This document shows, piece by piece, positions 11,937 to 22,292 of a stretch of DNA of 64,000 bases. The position numbers and the translations under genes were made by a program. Within the stretch, counting starts at the first letter, position 1; each line of letters begins with the position of its first letter. The notes under the pieces were generated by a model. That model did no database searches. It saw only the letters and a program-made list of their open reading frames with translations, and was not told where the DNA came from. The DNA lies in the NCBI GenBank assembly GCA_001574975.1, contig KQ965837.1, forward strand, positions 82,288 to 146,287, given 5' to 3'. Source of the stretch: Gonapodya prolifera JEL478 (Eukaryota; Monoblepharomycota; Monoblepharidomycetes; Monoblepharidales; Gonapodyaceae).

Positions 11937-14900
11937 ATGGACGGTGAGTGGCTCCCCTGCGACGCCGTGTCACCCTGGGCCGGGCTAACACAATGGCTGA
12001 ACGTCTCGTAGTCGCTGAACTCTCTTTCCTCAACCTTCTCGAAACTTCGAAGGACAAGGATACTCTCGTAGCGAGGAATTTACGGCTGGATTACTGTTGG
12101 TGACCAACGTCGACGATGTCGCCGCAATTGTGGGTGTCGGAAACCGCACGGTGAGTGCGCCCGTTCAACGCCTGCTACATGATACGCACGAGACTAATTC
12201 GCGATGACAGGACTGGTATATTCGATCTCGATAGCGTCCCAGAGTTCATACCCACGCCGCCAGCAACAATTCTTTCCCCCTCAAACGATACTGCTCGAGA
12301 CTCAAAGGCGAAACTATCGTACGCCTCAGTCGCGTCCGTCCCGTCTGACAAGAAGTCCGACGTGAAAAAGGTCAAATCATCAAAGTCAAAGACCTCCTCC
12401 TCGACGTCGACACCCATCCGAATGGTCCGACCAGTCACGGTCAACGTCGCCTCCACGTCACCTGCGAATCTCCCCGCGCCGCTCGACTTTCCTCCCATCT
12501 TGTCGCGGGAGTCGAAATCGCTTGTGCCCGCAGTCGACGACAAGGCGCTGTCCCGCTCCGCCAAGCGCCGGCGGCGGCGCGCACGAAAGGCTAAGGAAGT
12601 GGAAGTCGTAGGTAAAGGGGATGCCGGGGCAGGTACGGGCCTCGCGATCGACCATTCTCATGGCGCTGAAGATGACGATGGCATAGCGGACGACGAGAGC
12701 GAGCACCCGAGGAGTGAACGGGGCGGTGGAGTAGAAGAGCACGACCTGGAGTTACCGGCCGCTGATGTGACCGCACTTCTCAACGCACTATCGGTGCCCT
12801 TCAGTGGCATCACTATCACACCTCCCAATTCGGAGCCCTCGATTGTCTTCCCTCAGGCGGTGGGCAGTGACATCGGCTCAACCTTGTTACCGATACCATC
12901 CCTGGGCGCCTTACGCGCTGGCCCACAATCTCCCGCCACCCCCATTATTGATGACTTCGAATTCGAAATCGAGCCCTACTTCGCGGACGATTCTCCCTCC
13001 AAGGGCCGCTACCAGCTTGGGAATGATACCGGATCCTCCCACTTGCCAACAACGGGGTCCATCGCCTCGCTTCGGACAGTATCGTCGTCCGCGCTCGAGA
13101 GCAATACCGATTCGGACGCCGTGCCTACCCCAGGCCGCCGTCGCAACTCCAACGTCAACGAACTTAAACCGCCTCTCGTAGCGCCATTTGGGCATCCGGC
13201 ACAGCAAAGGCCCCGCGGGAATTCGTTCTCGAGAGTAACTGCTTCTTCGGATTCGAGCGCCCCGTCTTCCCCGATCGATATCTTCAGCAGCAGTCGACAC
13301 CACGTGGGCGGTCACTCGCCTCGCTCACCTCTCTTTGGCCCCCTGAATCCACACGCCCAGTATACGCCTCTCTCCTCCTCTCAGGGCTCGTACCACCCTC
13401 GCAACTCACATGGTCATTCACCCTACCTCACGGACGAGAGTGGCGGCGAGGAAACACTTGGCGGGTGGAGCGTCCCCACAGGAAGCTTCCGGGCGTCGCC
13501 ACACAGCCGCTCCCTCAAACTCCATCCAGGGGCAGCCGCAGCCGCTACGCACTACGGGGGGCGGCGGCGCTCGTCGTTCGCTAATTCTGAATTGGCTGTC
13601 GACAGTGAGACATCAGCAGGAATCGGGCCAACTCCGTTTGATTTGGCCGGTCTCGAAATTCCGCCGAATCTTCCCGTCGATATGTTCTCGCGGTCGAGTT
13701 TCTGGCCGGGCTCGTCGGGTCAGATTGTGCTTCCTATCCGGCGTTGGCGAAATGGCGGTTTGGTTGGAGGAGACAACCGCAACTTTTCTGTGGGGAGTTA
13801 CAACGTGCTTTGTCCCTTGTACGCCACAACGCACAAATTTTCGGCGACGGATGAGAAGTATTTGGATTGGGCTTGGAGAAAGTGGAGAATTTTGGAGGAG
13901 ATCGCGGTGTACGGACCGGACATTCTTTGCTTGCAGGTTGGTGGGAAAACGTTTTGGTCTTGCAAAGTATCCTTGCTAATTCACGTGTGGTATAACATTC
14001 GACACTATACAGGAAGTATCACCTGCTGAGTTCAATGGGTTCTTTTTCCCCCAGCTGCAATCCCTCGGATACGACGGTATTTTCCAGCCGAAGAAGAAGC
14101 AACACGCCATGGACGGATGTGCTACTTTCTGTGAGTCTTGAGTTTTCAAATTGCACAGTCGCAAGCTTATTGATACCAAATTCTGGTCGTCCAGACAAAC
14201 AAAGCAAGTTCCAACTGCTGGTCGTGCAAGCTTTCCGGTACCACGACATATCCATCGCAGAACAAGGTGTCGCGAGCGAGAAAAGGGATACGTTTGTGAG
14301 GGATTTGGCGTTGAGGTTCAACCCTTTCGACAACGTGGCGTTGATTGCTGTGTTCCGAAACAAGTACACCAATGTGCGTGATATGTCGAGTTTCGATCCG
14401 TGGAATTTCCTGTCTGACATTTGTCCATCCGTCACAGGCTCGTTTGCGTGTCGCGAACACCCATTTTCATTGGGATCCTGCGTACCAGGACACTAAGCTC
14501 CTCCAAGCGTGTGTTCTCATGGATTGGCTGTCATTCTACCATCCGGAGCACCCCCTCATTATCTGCGGTGATCTCAATTCTCTTCCGACTGACCCTGTTG
14601 TTGATCTCATGCTCAAAGGGACGGTGCCGACTTCGTGCTTCGGGGATCGGGATTTCGGCAAGTTCACACAAGGGAGGGAAGCAGTAACGCATTCGTGTCG
14701 TCTGGACGAAGCCTACAAGACACGGGGAGATGAGAAAGATTTGCCCTTCACGAATGCCACGCCAGACTTCAGGGGTCACATTGACCATATCCTTTACACC
14801 TCCACTGATCTGCTCCTGAGAGATGTTCTGAGGGGTGTGGACTCTGATTACCTCGAATCTGTTGGGGGCCTCCCCACGGCGTTGTTCCCCTCTGACCACT

Positions 14901-15196
14901 TATTCCTTCTTGGATGGTTCAGGGAGCGGAGAGAACCAACTTACCGCAGGGCGACGAACAGCCCACGGTTGGGCCCTGCAAGTGCTCTCAGTCCACGCCT
15001 GGCTGGCCAGGTTTCAAGCAGCCCCAGGGTCCCCTCGCCGATGCTGGGAAGCCCGAGGATGACGATGAGTCCGAGGATGGGGTCGATGAGGGGCGGATCA
15101 TTCTTGGGGAGTAGTCCACCGGCGTTTGGGTTGGACGGGGGGCTCGGGGGGATGAAGTGGGACCCGGCGAGTGGAGGAAGGAGTTGGAATCGCTGA
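11937..15196 (+). CDS. CCR4/nocturnin-type exonuclease (EEP family)
   Basis: Likely a poly(A)-shortening or related 3'-5' exonuclease. My model is 11937-11943 (a 7-nt first coding exon, ATGGACG), 12012-12099, 12211-13936, 14013-14130, 14195-14373 and 14438-15196. The first 500 residues are Ser/Pro-rich and disordered, with a basic stretch (RSAKRRRRRARKAKE). The exonuclease-endonuclease-phosphatase domain follows: SVGSYNVLCPLYA, then DILCLQEVS with the metal-binding Glu, then the substrate part FQLLVVQAFR, then VANTHFHWDP, then GDLNS, and finally SDHLFLLGW with the catalytic Asp-His. All EEP motifs are present. The leucine-rich repeats of yeast Ccr4 are absent. The C-terminal tail carries repeated SPR motifs. 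A GTGAGT at 12151 is a possible alternative donor for a shorter start at ATG 12116. Confidence 0.85.
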
Positions 15197-15779
15197 GCAG
15201 TCGTGTTGTTACTTTGACTGGCGAAAATGAATGCGTGGGTTGGAGGCGAGGTCGATGATTGGGAACTTTGGGGTGCAATCATGGCAAAAGCAACAAAAAA
15301 AACGGATAGGAAGATGAGCACGGAGGTCGGATGGGTGCAATAGTGGAGTACCAGAGGACTGACTAGTGATTCGTATTCGATTACAACTTTTGCCAATTTT
15401 CTTTTTGCTTTCTGAGCACCGTCAATTGTAGTTTTATTTCGATATTCAAATGTCGAGCACTCAAGATAGATATTGTCTTGCACGCTGCCTTTTCTTCAGA
15501 AATAATGTGACAGCGAGCTAAACGTAGTTATGCTGTGGAGCGTTCCCACACATTCCGCGCATGGTGAGACGTCTATTTATCGCCTTTCCCAGTACCACAA
15601 GCTTTAGCTCCGGCTACTTGCGGTCGCTGAAATTGCAACCAAGGCTCAATTGGGCTCGTCGCCGATTCGGGACGTCACATGATTACACAAGATCAGATCT
15701 GACATCAGTATCAATTCACAAAATTCAATTCCGTTCCTTTCCTGATTAATTCTTGAAACGGCGTTCATTTGTTTATTGA
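15197..15779. other. Intergenic, downstream of the nuclease gene
   Basis: AT-richer sequence with no supported gene. A 180-codon minus-strand frame (14941-15483) overlaps the nuclease C terminus and is a shadow. Confidence 0.4.
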
Positions 15780-16065
15780 GGCTACAGCCGTCGCAGCATG
15801 ATGTCCCCAACGGGCATGCTTACTGGTTCCCACGGCGGTTGCGTTTGCCTTGGGTTGGACAAACTCCGTCGTCAACATTGCGGGAGCGGTGTCTCCATTT
15901 TTATTCCCAACAGCCGATGCGCCCGTGTTTTACAGGACAGGAGGATTTGTGGGGTGAGTCTGGAGTAGTTGATGCACCGTGCCACGAGCCGATAAATCCT
16001 TGGCACATATAAGCGCCGGCTGCTTTGCAATTTCCATCGCTGTCGCAATCACGATTTACTTGTGA
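15780..16065 (+). pseudogene. 3' fragment of an MFS permease (allantoate/nicotinate permease family)
   Basis: The frame reading TAVAFALGWTNSVVNIAGAV, then SPFLFPTADAPVFYRTGGFVG, then a GTGAGT donor and the exon SAGCFAISIAVAITIY matches the last transmembrane segments of anion:cation symporter MFS proteins. The same exon junction and the words APVFYRTGGFVG and SAGCFAIS recur at 17530-17650 in the neighbouring locus. No upstream exons are present and the sequence loses sense after about 16065. It is therefore a truncated relic of a tandem duplication. It retains residues (TM10-11) that the longer neighbour has lost. Confidence 0.75.
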
Positions 16066-16278
16066 GGGCATTAAAGGCTTCGAGGAACCTCATATTCATT
16101 CAGTCATTGATATTTGAGACTTAAAATAATAATGTCTCAAGCAGTGCCAAGATTGTTGACTGGGAGACGGAAGTACGGCATTGTTATGGAACCCTGACAC
16201 CCTCCTTCGGACAAACTACATCCCACAACATATCTTCCCCCCCCTCGTGGCAATCGGCTACCTCTTACTTTGCCATCA

Positions 16279-17857
16279 TGTCAGAGGAGAAAATACCGAC
16301 GGCCTCCGCAGGCGAACAAGGCGATGAACTAGCGGCGACATCGTGGTCACGCGAGGAAGAAGCGACCCTGGTCCGCAAGCTGGATCTCAGACTGATGCCG
16401 TTTGCCATGCTCATGCTCGTTGTCTCGTACCTCGAGTGAGTTGGGCACGCTGTGGAGTGGAGTCACTTGAATGAAACATGTTCATCTAATTTGTACGCTT
16501 CGAATGTCAAGTCGCGGAAACATATCAAGCGCACGTACCGCAAACGGTTTTGGTGCGACAGCCACTCCAGACAGTGAGATTTTGCGTCATTTTTGGAATC
16601 GGGCAGAATTTTTATAGCTCACCCATGCTCTAGGTTTTGAGGTCCAGCTCGGCTGTAAGCATTCGCCTTTTAATGTGTCCGCGAGCTCGCAGTTGCTAGA
16701 AGACCCTAACTTCATTGGTGCCGCACAGTGACTGGAGATGATTTTCAATTCACTGTGTCTATTTTCTACGGTACGTGTGGCCTCCCAACAGTTCAAGACT
16801 GCTTTGAATGACCATCTGTTTCCGAATTCCCGGTAATTTTTCATCCCATCTTTCCAATCATTATTTGCAGATTGCTGGTCGGAATTGCTGTGGGTGATCA
16901 TACTTTCGTCTCATGACTACTGGAAGATCACTGAATCAATTTGCACACGCGCATGTAGGAGGCAGGTCTTCTACCTGGGCTCCTATTTTGGATTGGGTTT
17001 GTGTCAAAAGCGAACTTCAACTCGAATCCTGATCACCCTTGCTCACCACTCAATCCCATCTCACCGACACTTAACTACTGGCGTTCTAAAATGGAACCCT
17101 TTTTCAAACACAGCTTCTGGTACCGCAAATACGAAATCGCCACACGTACAGCCCTTATCCACGGAATGCTCGCCTTCGCGAGCGCGTGGGCCGGTTTGAT
17201 TGCAACTGGAAGTACGTTTCGCGCGAGGACTTTATCTCGCTTTAACGTCCCGCGTTGATATCACCATTCAGTCGGACAGATGAATGGCGCTGGCGGTCTA
17301 CCAACCTGGCGTTGGATCTTTATTGTAGGTGTACTAGGACATCTCCAGCTTGCCTTGGCTTTAACCCATCGATCCCGTACTTCAGATCGAACCCTTCCCA
17401 TCGTTCCTCCTTTCGATTGCAACGCTCATCTGGCTTCCTAATTTCCCGCACACGTCACAAAAGTGGCTGGTACGTTGTCGCAAGTGCCTTATGTTTGTTG
17501 TAGTCACTTCACGTCACATCCAAACATGCTCCCGTGTTTTATAGGACGGGAGGCTTTGTAGGGTGAGTAGCAGTGATGCTTTCACTTGGTGTTTCAGCGA
17601 GCTGATCTTCTTCGGTCTTCCCAGCGCCGGTTGCTTCGCCATTTCTATTGTTGGTGCTATCATGGTCTACTTGTACGTACCTCGGCTTGCTCCACCTTTG
17701 TCTCCAACTCACTTCTCACATGCTTGCCTCTCATCGCAGCTACGACAACTATCGCCGCAAGAAAGGCTTTTACGACGCCATTGAGGCAGAAGCTAAGCGC
17801 GAGCTTGACAGGATGAACGAGATGTTTGAGCGGGAGGCGAGGCTGGTGAAGGTGTAA
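16279..17857 (+). pseudogene. Decayed MFS permease with nonsense codons and an internal deletion
   Basis: The start at ATG 16279 (MSEEKIPTASAGEQGDEL) and the first exons splice well to DRGNISSAR and LGLTGDDFQFTVSIFY, the usual N-terminal signatures of Dal5/Tna1-type permeases. After that the gene breaks. The exon that should read GY.FE.PSN has TGA after FE (near 16818). The exon with EAGLLPGLLFWI has TAG just before it (near 16953). Good sequence resumes with FWYRKYEIATRTALIHGM, GGLPTWRWIFI and LPNFPHTSQKWL. The central loop and TM7-TM11 (about 200 residues) are missing before APVFYRTGGFVG and the C-terminal tail. Permease function cannot remain. Confidence 0.75.
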
Positions 17858-18019
17858 GAAACTGGCTGGAGTGAGGTCACGAGGCTAACGCGCATGATCT
17901 CGATGGGTTGAGGGACGTGCTAATAATTTGTATCGACATTTTTTGGATTGACTTCTATTCGCAAAAAATAGATAAAACCGGCCAGGCTCAACACACCCAG
18001 TCTACAAAATCTGATCTGA

Positions 18020-18454
18020 CTATTCCAAATAGCAATAATGAACGTCGGAGAATTTGTCCGCCGCGAACGTGTAAAGGAACACAAAGTCCTTGTCGAAACT
18101 GTCATTGAAGGTCTTGTGTGGACAATCGCCAGGAAGGAACACAGCGTCTCCAGCTTTCAGTCTCCTTCCGGGCCCCGTTGACACCGATATTCCGTCGGGG
18201 TTGGTACCCGTTTCCATGAGCGCCTCCCCTTCGAGGACGTAGTACGTTTCCACGTGGGAGTGATGGTGCCTTTTGAGAGCTTTCCCGGGTGGGATCCGGC
18301 AGATTCCTTGGGTGAGGTGCGAGGTCGAAGTGTGCGGGCCGCCAAAAATGGTCTTCCAGTTCACCGGGGAGAACGAGGGAGTAGTCTCGGAGGGAATATC
18401 GGAGCATGACACGAATGTTGGAGGCGTGGCAGTGATGACGTGTGGCTTTTCCAT
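18020..18454 (-). CDS. Single-domain cupin protein
   Basis: An intronless 144-residue protein. Cupin motif 1 is intact: G-x5-HHHSH-x-ETYYVLEGEA, with the metal-binding His, His and Glu. It is followed by motif 2, GDAVFLPGDCPHKTFN, with the last His. Such small cupins bind a metal and often act on small molecules such as sugars, phenolics or quercetin-like compounds, but the substrate cannot be read from the sequence. It starts 83 bp from the divergent TMC gene, so the two may share a promoter. Confidence 0.8.
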   Translation of the reverse strand: MEKPHVITATPPTFVSCSDIPSETTPSFSPVNWKTIFGGPHTSTSHLTQGICRIPPGKALKRHHHSHVETYYVLEGEALMETGTNPDGISVSTGPGRRLKAGDAVFLPGDCPHKTFNDSFDKDFVFLYTFAADKFSDVHYCYLE

Positions 18455-18537
18455 TTGACAAGGTTCAGTTGAGTTGATCGGCGAACGTCAACTGTGGTCC
18501 GCACTCCCGCGAGCTCTGCCAACTTCCAGCATCAACT
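18455..18537. promoter_or_regulatory. Short divergent promoter between cupin and TMC genes
   Basis: Only 83 bp separate the two start codons, which is unusually short. Both genes must use overlapping promoter and leader sequence. No TATA box is visible. Confidence 0.45.
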
Positions 18538-21500
18538 ATGTCGACCCCTCCGCTGCGAGCGAGCCCATCGCAGTCTGGAAACAATCTGCCATCGCGCGCT
18601 TCCCCCCTGCAGCCCACGTCTCCCTCGCACGCTCAAGTTGCTCCACTGTCTCCTACTGGTTCCTCTGCCTACACGCACACGAGATCTGTGTCAAGAGCAT
18701 CGACAATATCAAAGGGAACCGTGCGGTACATCTCCCAGGCGGCGGCACTACCCGTGCTCACGGACAGTCTGCGGAGAGTCGAGACGGAGGATGAAACACC
18801 AAATCGTTCAGGTCCGGGTTCGCCCATAACCCCGCTTTCTCCCTCCATGGCCCTCGATATAACAGTTCCTGCACCACCATTGCTGCGGCAAGGTTCCTAC
18901 CTCAGGAAACCGTCAGAATCACGATCTCGAAACCTGTCATCCTACAGCATCGCTTCAAACCGATCGGGAGAGCAATTCGCTTTCGCCGGAGCACAGCCAC
19001 ACTCTCCACACGCTCAACTCGCTGCTCCTGCCGTGCTTCCTACTGCACCCGGTCAGCCGGGCTTCCTCCTTCCCATTTACTCGCTCAATGAACCTGTGAT
19101 TGAAACGTCACGATACCTCACAGACAACGACGTCACCATCCCAGGAGTTCGATCCCAATCTATCCTTCCCGGCCCGAATGAAAGCGGCCCTGAAGTGGAC
19201 GTTAGCCTGTACCCCCGCGTCGTCGAAGACCTTCCTTCCAACCGTGCTCGGAATAATACTCATCAACGAATAAAGCGGAAGAGTGGAGGCGTTGAGAATC
19301 CTAACGAATCAAAGGGCGATTCTGTGGGAGCACCACGTCCACTGTCCCTGGACGCTCTTGCGAGACGGAACCTCCGTGGAATCGGTATGAGTCTTGACGG
19401 TAACAAGATCTACATTGCGAGCGGATCTATTGAGCGGACGGACATGACTGGTGGAGGGGGCCGCCAGTGAGTTTGTGTTCTTGAGCTAAGCCATGAGACT
19501 TCGTCGTCGTCTCACTCACTACTCGACCCAGGCGTGTCCGAGATCGCAAAGCCAATGAGCGAGCCGGACTCTCACGATGGGGTCTTTTCATGTACGACTT
19601 ACGCAATTGGCTCGAAAAAAGACGAAAGAAACGATCCGCGATTCAAATTTGGATGTCGGAGCTCAAGCGGATCGAAGGTACGTCTTTCTCGTTCAACAAT
19701 ACACCCCCCTCCGTCGTCACCGAACTCCTCTCACCCTAAGGCCGCTTCGGCTCCGGCGTCTCCTCCTACTTCATCCTGCACCGCTGGTCTTTCCTCATGA
19801 ACCTCTTTCTCTCATTTCTATGGGTCGTCTTTGTGCTCTCCATCGGCATCGCCAGCATGTTTCCACACTACGAGGTCCAGGTTAACCCTCGCCACCTCAA
19901 CGTCACCATTACTGGGATGACGCAGGCAAAGTGGCCCAGGATCGCACAAGGAAGGAATGGTGGCGAGGTGCTTTTGGATATTTTTACTGGTGATGTGAGG
20001 ATTGAGTTCTTTATCTCTCGGGTGTGGGAGGATACTGATGGTTGCCGTTTTCCGCGGCTGCAGAACGGTTTCAAGAACGCGTCTTTTTTCTATTATGGAT
20101 ACTACACGAATGAGCCCTTCGCCGCATACCGAATGGACTTGGCATACATCTTCGTTGTTTGTGCCTTCTTTATCACCAGTTTTCTTGGCATCGTTCTCAC
20201 GTGAGTACTCTTCCTCTCCTCCTCTACTCATTCACCCACGTTCTCCCCGATCAATCAACTCCCACACTCCAGCATGCGCGACCACTACGTCCACAGCAAT
20301 TCCCTCACTTCCACGGTCGCTCTGGACACGGTACACCCTTTCGCGACCGTTGCATTTACAGGGTGGAACCACGGCGTGACCACTCCCACGGCCCGGCGCA
20401 ACCTGTCGACTGCCATCTCGACCATCATGCGAACCCTGGTAGCCAGCGCAAATCGAGAACACGCCCGCGTCGTGCGCACGCGGAGAGATGTGGCCGTCAT
20501 GTGGGTCAAGAGGGTCCTGGCGAATGTCATTTGGGTTTGGTTGATGGCGGCATCGGGCGTGTTGATTTATTCGGCCATCGTGCCTGACGGGGGTGTTATC
20601 GCGTTGATGGCAGGGAGGAATGTGCCGGAACTTCAGGTGAGAACTGCTCGTACTTTGTTACAGCGCCCGCTTTAGATAAAAGCGTACAATGTACGCGATT
20701 CTAGCAACTCACCTCGGTCATTGTCGCGGGGCTCAACGTCATCATGCCTCTCATATTCGTGTTGTTGGGTCAGTTTGAGGAGTATGACTCGCCGGGTGTT
20801 GCAATGACGTTCGGGGTATTGAGGTGGGTGGATGTCACACACGGGATATCGGTTCCGCTTCATGTCCGTCGACCGCAGATCCTTTCTCCTCAAAATGGCG
20901 AGCTTGTACGTCGTTTTGTACGCGTTTTATCAGGACTTCCAAACTCAAAGTGCATCTTACGGCTCACATCAGGTGGGCTCAAAGGATCTTGCTGCACTTC
21001 AGGAACCGAAGGGCGTTCCTATTCACGTAACTTTTCTCGGCAGTTTACCTCATGCTGGGAGAACAACGTCGGACAAAAGTTTTACCAGTACGTAGCCTGT
21101 TGATCTTTTCTCGCGAATCCTTCCCGAGCTCACTCTCGCCCCCGGTCAACCTGACGATGACAACAATATTTTCGCGCCCTCACTTTCTTCCTCCCTCGAC
21201 GCGGTGCATACAGGCTATTGTGGCTGGACCTCGCGATCACGTGTGTCGCAACTATCGTTCAGGCATTCCTGATGAAGAAGATCTTTGGGCGATACGAATT
21301 CGATTTGCCGACGAACATCCTGGAGCTTGTATATAGACAAGCACTGATATGGTGAGCTTATTGATTGACGCTTGAATCTTCTCGCCCAACACTTGCAGCT
21401 CAACAACACAACTCCTTGGCTTCCAACTCAGGGTCGGCACGACATACTGCCCCATCATCGCCATCCTCTCCGTCATATCCTCCTCGTTCATCTTTTATAT

Positions 21501-22176
21501 CAAGTACCTCGCGCTCATGGTGTGGGGAGACCCGCCCAAGGAGCTCTACTCGTCCTCGGGGCAGACGAACGGGTTCCTCATCTTCATGTGCCTCACCCTG
21601 TTCTTGAGCGCGTCGCCGGTGTGGTATGCGATAACCATGTGAGTGAGGGGTACTTGACCATGTGGATTTATTGATCCTCCGATGCTCACGAAGCATTTGG
21701 GGATTTCAAGGTTGCCGCCTTCCTGTGGACCCCATCTAGTCAACGCATTTGTCACTCCGTTCCAGTACACCTTGAGGATGTGAGTGTATTTTGGGTCTCT
21801 GCTCTTTGAGCGACGATCTTTTGGAGTGGAGATACTGTCATGACAACTCATCACCACTAATTATCACAGGTGGGACGTCGTCCCCGCTTGGATTGACACC
21901 CTCCCAACAGCACCACGTTGGGCCCTCAACTTTGCCGGATCAGCTGCCCTCACAGTGCCTATTCTGATAGTGCTCTTGTAAGTTGAAGAGGCTTCCTGCG
22001 ATCAACTTCGTCATGTTGACCGCACGAACAACTGTCAAAACTGAAGGCTTTATGCGTACTACCTTCGAGCTGTGAAGGAGAAGCAGGGGCAAAAGCTTCG
22101 CGAGCTTGAGGCCGAGGTGAAGGCAGAGAGGGAAGATAAGAAATTCCTGATGCGATTTTACAAAGTGCAGACATGA
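18538..22176 (+). CDS. TMC-family transmembrane channel-like protein
   Basis: More than ten exons join in one frame to give roughly 850-900 residues. The first 310 residues are Ser/Pro-rich and cytosolic-looking. A basic pre-membrane helix (WLEKRRKKRSAIQIW) leads into GRFGSGVSSYFILHRWSFL, the usual entry to the first TMC membrane helix. Several hydrophobic segments follow (near 19800, 20130, 20520, 20740, 20900, 21200, 21440, 21580 and 21940). The TMC signature CWENNVGQKFYQ is at 21051-21088, followed by EFDLPTNILELVYRQALIW and the C-terminal LPPSCGPHLVNAF motif. A charged coiled tail (EKQGQKLRELEAEVKAERED) ends the protein. Animal TMCs form mechanosensory channels. Here the role in ion transport or mechanosensing is inferred from family only. 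Confidence 0.85.
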
Positions 22177-22292
22177 TAATCGTCACAAACAAGATTACCG
22201 TTGTAGTACCGAGCAGCGAGCTCGTCGATAGTTGAAATAAGCGACAATTTGTGCTGGAAATATCAGCAAGACCACAGTTCTTGGAAGCTCCA

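Noticed and set aside
20832-21095. Unspliced 87-codon frame inside the TMC gene
   Set aside because: It reads through the intron from 20981 to 21045; splicing that intron restores the CWENNVGQKFYQ signature.
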